Part shown: one piece after another, positions 22,067 through 23,345 of the stretch | Layout: each line of letters starts with the position of its first letter | Numbering within the stretch: position 1 is the stretch's first letter | Assembly: GCA_036505735.1 (NCBI GenBank) | Contig: DASXSZ010000101.1 | Location: 1-23,345, forward strand | Reading direction: 5' to 3' | DNA from: DASUPK01 sp036505735 | GTDB lineage: Bacteria; Actinomycetota; Thermoleophilia; Solirubrobacterales; 70-9 | DNA: 23,345 nt | Notes under the pieces: model-generated | What the model saw: the letters and a program-made list of their open reading frames with translations, nothing else | The model's database searches: none | What the model was told of the DNA's origin: nothing | Translations under genes and position numbers: made by a program

Positions 22067-22909
22067 CTAGAGGCCGACGCCCTTCAGGACCGCCCCGACG
22101 ACACTCGGGTTGAACGGCTCGGTGCCGGGCACCAGGTCGACCCCGGAGAATCCCGACGCGTTGGCGTTCATGTAGGCGATCTCGTTGGGGAGGTCGCCGA
22201 CGCCGTTCGAGCCAGCCAAGGGCGCGATCTGCACGGTGCTGAGCACCCCGATCGCACCGCCGTTGTCGTTCAGGAACCCGCTGCCGGAGTCACCGGGGAT
22301 CCCCGGCGTGAACGTGTAGACGTCGTGGCTCCAGCCGCCAGGCGAGTTCTGCACGACGATCCCTTGCTTCGGGCTGAGCGCGGTCACGCCGCCGCGGAGC
22401 TCGGAGTTGCCGTTGCTGTAGACGGTCGAGCCCGCGGCGCCCCATGCTCCGACGCCGGTCGGCCCGCCGAGCTGTGGCACCGACGGGTTCACGTTTGCCA
22501 CGTCCGCCGGGTCTAGCCGGATCAGGGCGAGGTCGTTGAACGCGCAGGTCTCCTCGTCCGTCTCTCCCTTCGACTGCATGGTGAGCCACGAGTTGTAGGC
22601 GAGCACTCCCGGATGGGAGGCTCCCGTGACCTCCACCGGGGTCCCTACCGGCAGCGACTCCGAATCGCAGCCGTTCGTGTCGGTGGCGGCGCCGGTCCCC
22701 GAGCAGTGAGCTGCCTGGCCCAGGTAGACGTTCGAGGCATCCTGATAGACGAAGTTCGCCGTGCACTGCGCGCCCTCCGTGAAAACCTGGACACCGGGGT
22801 GGATGGTCGCCGAGCTGGCCGGAGCCCAAGCCGAAGCGGCCGATGGTGCGATGAGAAGGACAGAGATCGCGACTGCGCCAAGCAGCGCGGTCAGAGCCTT
22901 TCGATGCAT
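22067..22909 (-). CDS. Secreted trypsin-like serine protease
   Basis: This 280-residue protein of the S1 (chymotrypsin) fold has an intact triad: His68 in LGQAAHCSG, Asp126 in FNDLALIRL and Ser208 in GIPGDSGSGF. A Sec signal peptide (MHRKALTALLGAVAISVLLIAP, cleavage near ASA/WAP, residue 27) sends it outside the cell. Four cysteines (49, 69, 81, 122) could make two disulfides; Cys49–Cys69 next to the active His is the expected pair. No pro-domain or membrane anchor is seen. Substrate preference is unknown. ATG 22909 is fixed by a strong ribosome binding site, and the GTG at 22942 was rejected. It is transcribed alone, between the terminator and the divergent tRNA-Gly. Confidence 0.9.
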   Translation of the reverse strand: MHRKALTALLGAVAISVLLIAPSAASAWAPASSATIHPGVQVFTEGAQCTANFVYQDASNVYLGQAAHCSGTGAATDTNGCDSESLPVGTPVEVTGASHPGVLAYNSWLTMQSKGETDEETCAFNDLALIRLDPADVANVNPSVPQLGGPTGVGAWGAAGSTVYSNGNSELRGGVTALSPKQGIVVQNSPGGWSHDVYTFTPGIPGDSGSGFLNDNGGAIGVLSTVQIAPLAGSNGVGDLPNEIAYMNANASGFSGVDLVPGTEPFNPSVVGAVLKGVGL

Positions 22910-22915
22910 TTGTTG

Positions 22916-22923
22916 CCCCCTCC
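22916..22923 (-). promoter_or_regulatory. Ribosome binding site of the protease gene
   Basis: Read leftward, GGAGGGGG stands six bases before ATG 22909. It settles the start codon. Confidence 0.75.
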
Positions 22924-22996
22924 GTAGGTGTGAGTACCCCAAGCCCGAAGGACAATACCCAAAATTAGGAGAGCGTGAGCGGGTCAGACACGCGCC

Positions 22997-23002
22997 TATA
23001 CT
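22997..23002 (+). promoter_or_regulatory. -10 box (TATACT) of the tRNA-Gly gene
   Basis: TATACT matches the consensus at five of six positions and ends 11 bases before the mature tRNA. The best -35 candidate is GTGAGC (22975-22980) at 16-base spacing, which is weak. The rest of the 104-base spacer 22910-23013 must also hold the leftward protease promoter, for which I see no convincing boxes. Confidence 0.55.
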
Positions 23003-23013
23003 TTTCGCCTCGC

Positions 23014-23087
23014 GCGGCTGTAGCTCAGTTGGCTAGAGCGTCTGCTTGCCATGCAGAAGGTCGTGGGTTCGAATCCCATCAGCCGCT
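23014..23087 (+). tRNA. tRNA-Gly (anticodon GCC)
   Basis: A complete cloverleaf folds. The acceptor stem is GCGGCTG with CAGCCGC, and the D stem GCTC with GAGC. The anticodon stem is TCTGC with GCAGA around loop TTGCCAT, giving anticodon GCC at 23048-23050. The T arm is GTGGG, TTCGAAT, CCCAT with one G·T pair. The discriminator is T, normal for bacterial glycine tRNA. CCA does not directly follow the discriminator (the next bases are TCCA), so it is probably added after transcription. It reads GGC and GGT codons. Confidence 0.97.
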
Positions 23088-23137
23088 TCCACTGCAGAGC
23101 CAAGTCCGGTAGGCAAGCCGCGAGCTGTCTCCACCCT

Positions 23138-23345
23138 CTAGGACGCCAGCTCGGCCAGGCTGCGCATGTCCGCCAGGACCAGGTCCGGCTCGGCCTCTGC
23201 CGGTGGGGTGGCGCCGGAGCCTGACTTGCCGCGCCGGCGATCGATCAAGACGCTGGAGAGCCCGAGTTCCTTCGCCGGGACGTGATCGTGAAAGAGGCTC
23301 TGGGCGACGTGAAGGATCCGCTTCCGCGGCCGGCCGATCGCCTCG
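23138..23345 (-). CDS. HAD-superfamily hydrolase (haloacid dehalogenase-like), C-terminal fragment
   Basis: Only the last 69 or so codons are present; the gene continues past the right edge. The fragment reads KRILHVAQSLFHDHVPAKEL, then GLSSVLIDRRRGKSGSGATPP, and ends with PDLVLADMRSLAELAS. The segment HVAQSLFHDHVPAKELGL is typical of type II haloacid dehalogenase-like HAD proteins. It contains the metal-coordinating motif IV region, where the family usually has a serine and an aspartate just before the glycine-leucine turn. The nucleophile aspartate and cap domain lie outside the window, so activity and substrate cannot be judged. The gene is convergent with tRNA-Gly, with 50 bases between; no terminator is evident there. 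Confidence 0.82.
   Translation of the reverse strand, partial: EAIGRPRKRILHVAQSLFHDHVPAKELGLSSVLIDRRRGKSGSGATPPAEAEPDLVLADMRSLAELAS

Noticed and set aside
23014..23137. tRNA-Gly as an integration (att) site of a mobile element
   Set aside because: tRNA genes are common integration sites, but no repeat of the tRNA 3' end and no integrase lies next to it. The Xer gene is about 3.6 kb away and looks like a housekeeping enzyme.

Overview
The window is very G+C-rich, tightly packed, ordinary-looking bacterial chromosome. GTG/TTG starts are common, several genes have little or no leader, and the order runs ffh–rpsP–khpA–trmD–rplS–lepB–rnhB–yraN–comM–dprA. Together with a membrane-anchored SARP/BTAD regulator fused to a solute-binding domain, this suggests an actinobacterium, most likely of the Thermoleophilia (Solirubrobacterales-like). 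That placement is inferred from gene content and order; no database was searched. I see no IS element, prophage or CRISPR array.

Region 1 (1–5386) starts with the end of an M23 peptidase. A translation and export cluster follows: SRP GTPase Ffh, ribosomal protein bS16, KH protein KhpA, tRNA methyltransferase TrmD, bL19, signal peptidase I and RNase HII, with YraN opposed to RNase HII and overlapping its 3' end. Oddities here are the absence of rimM between khpA and trmD, a structured region before rplS, a long acidic tail on bL19, and a lepB gene with no ATG/GTG/TTG start. Its best start is a CTG overlapping the rplS stop.

Region 2 (5502–11330) is a rightward series, mostly joined by start/stop overlaps or short gaps: comM, dprA, thiD, two unrecognised small genes and ilvD. 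ComM and DprA are the DNA-uptake/recombination pair. ThiD and IlvD serve thiamine and branched-chain amino-acid synthesis.

Region 3 (11337–15338) is the most interesting part. A leftward gene of about 1180 codons encodes a cytoplasmic SARP DNA-binding/BTAD module, one transmembrane helix, an external beta-propeller and an oligopeptide-binding-protein (SBP_bac_5) domain. Divergent from it is a 90-residue secreted protein with two cysteines. Between them lie three heptamers at exact 11-bp spacing (two identical TGCAAGG, one degenerate) just upstream of a -10-like box, which is the classical layout of a SARP operator. I propose a one-protein transmembrane signalling system that controls, and may sense, a secreted small protein.

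Region 4 (15363–22009) holds a leftward alpha/beta hydrolase and a 5-formyltetrahydrofolate cyclo-ligase-like gene. Rightward genes follow: a membrane-anchored L,D-transpeptidase, a XerC/D recombinase, an EF-G-like protein with degenerate G motifs, and an RNase HI. A strong bidirectional terminator ends the series. Region 5 (22067–23345) has a leftward secreted trypsin-like protease, tRNA-Gly(GCC) and the C-terminus of a HAD hydrolase running off the right edge.
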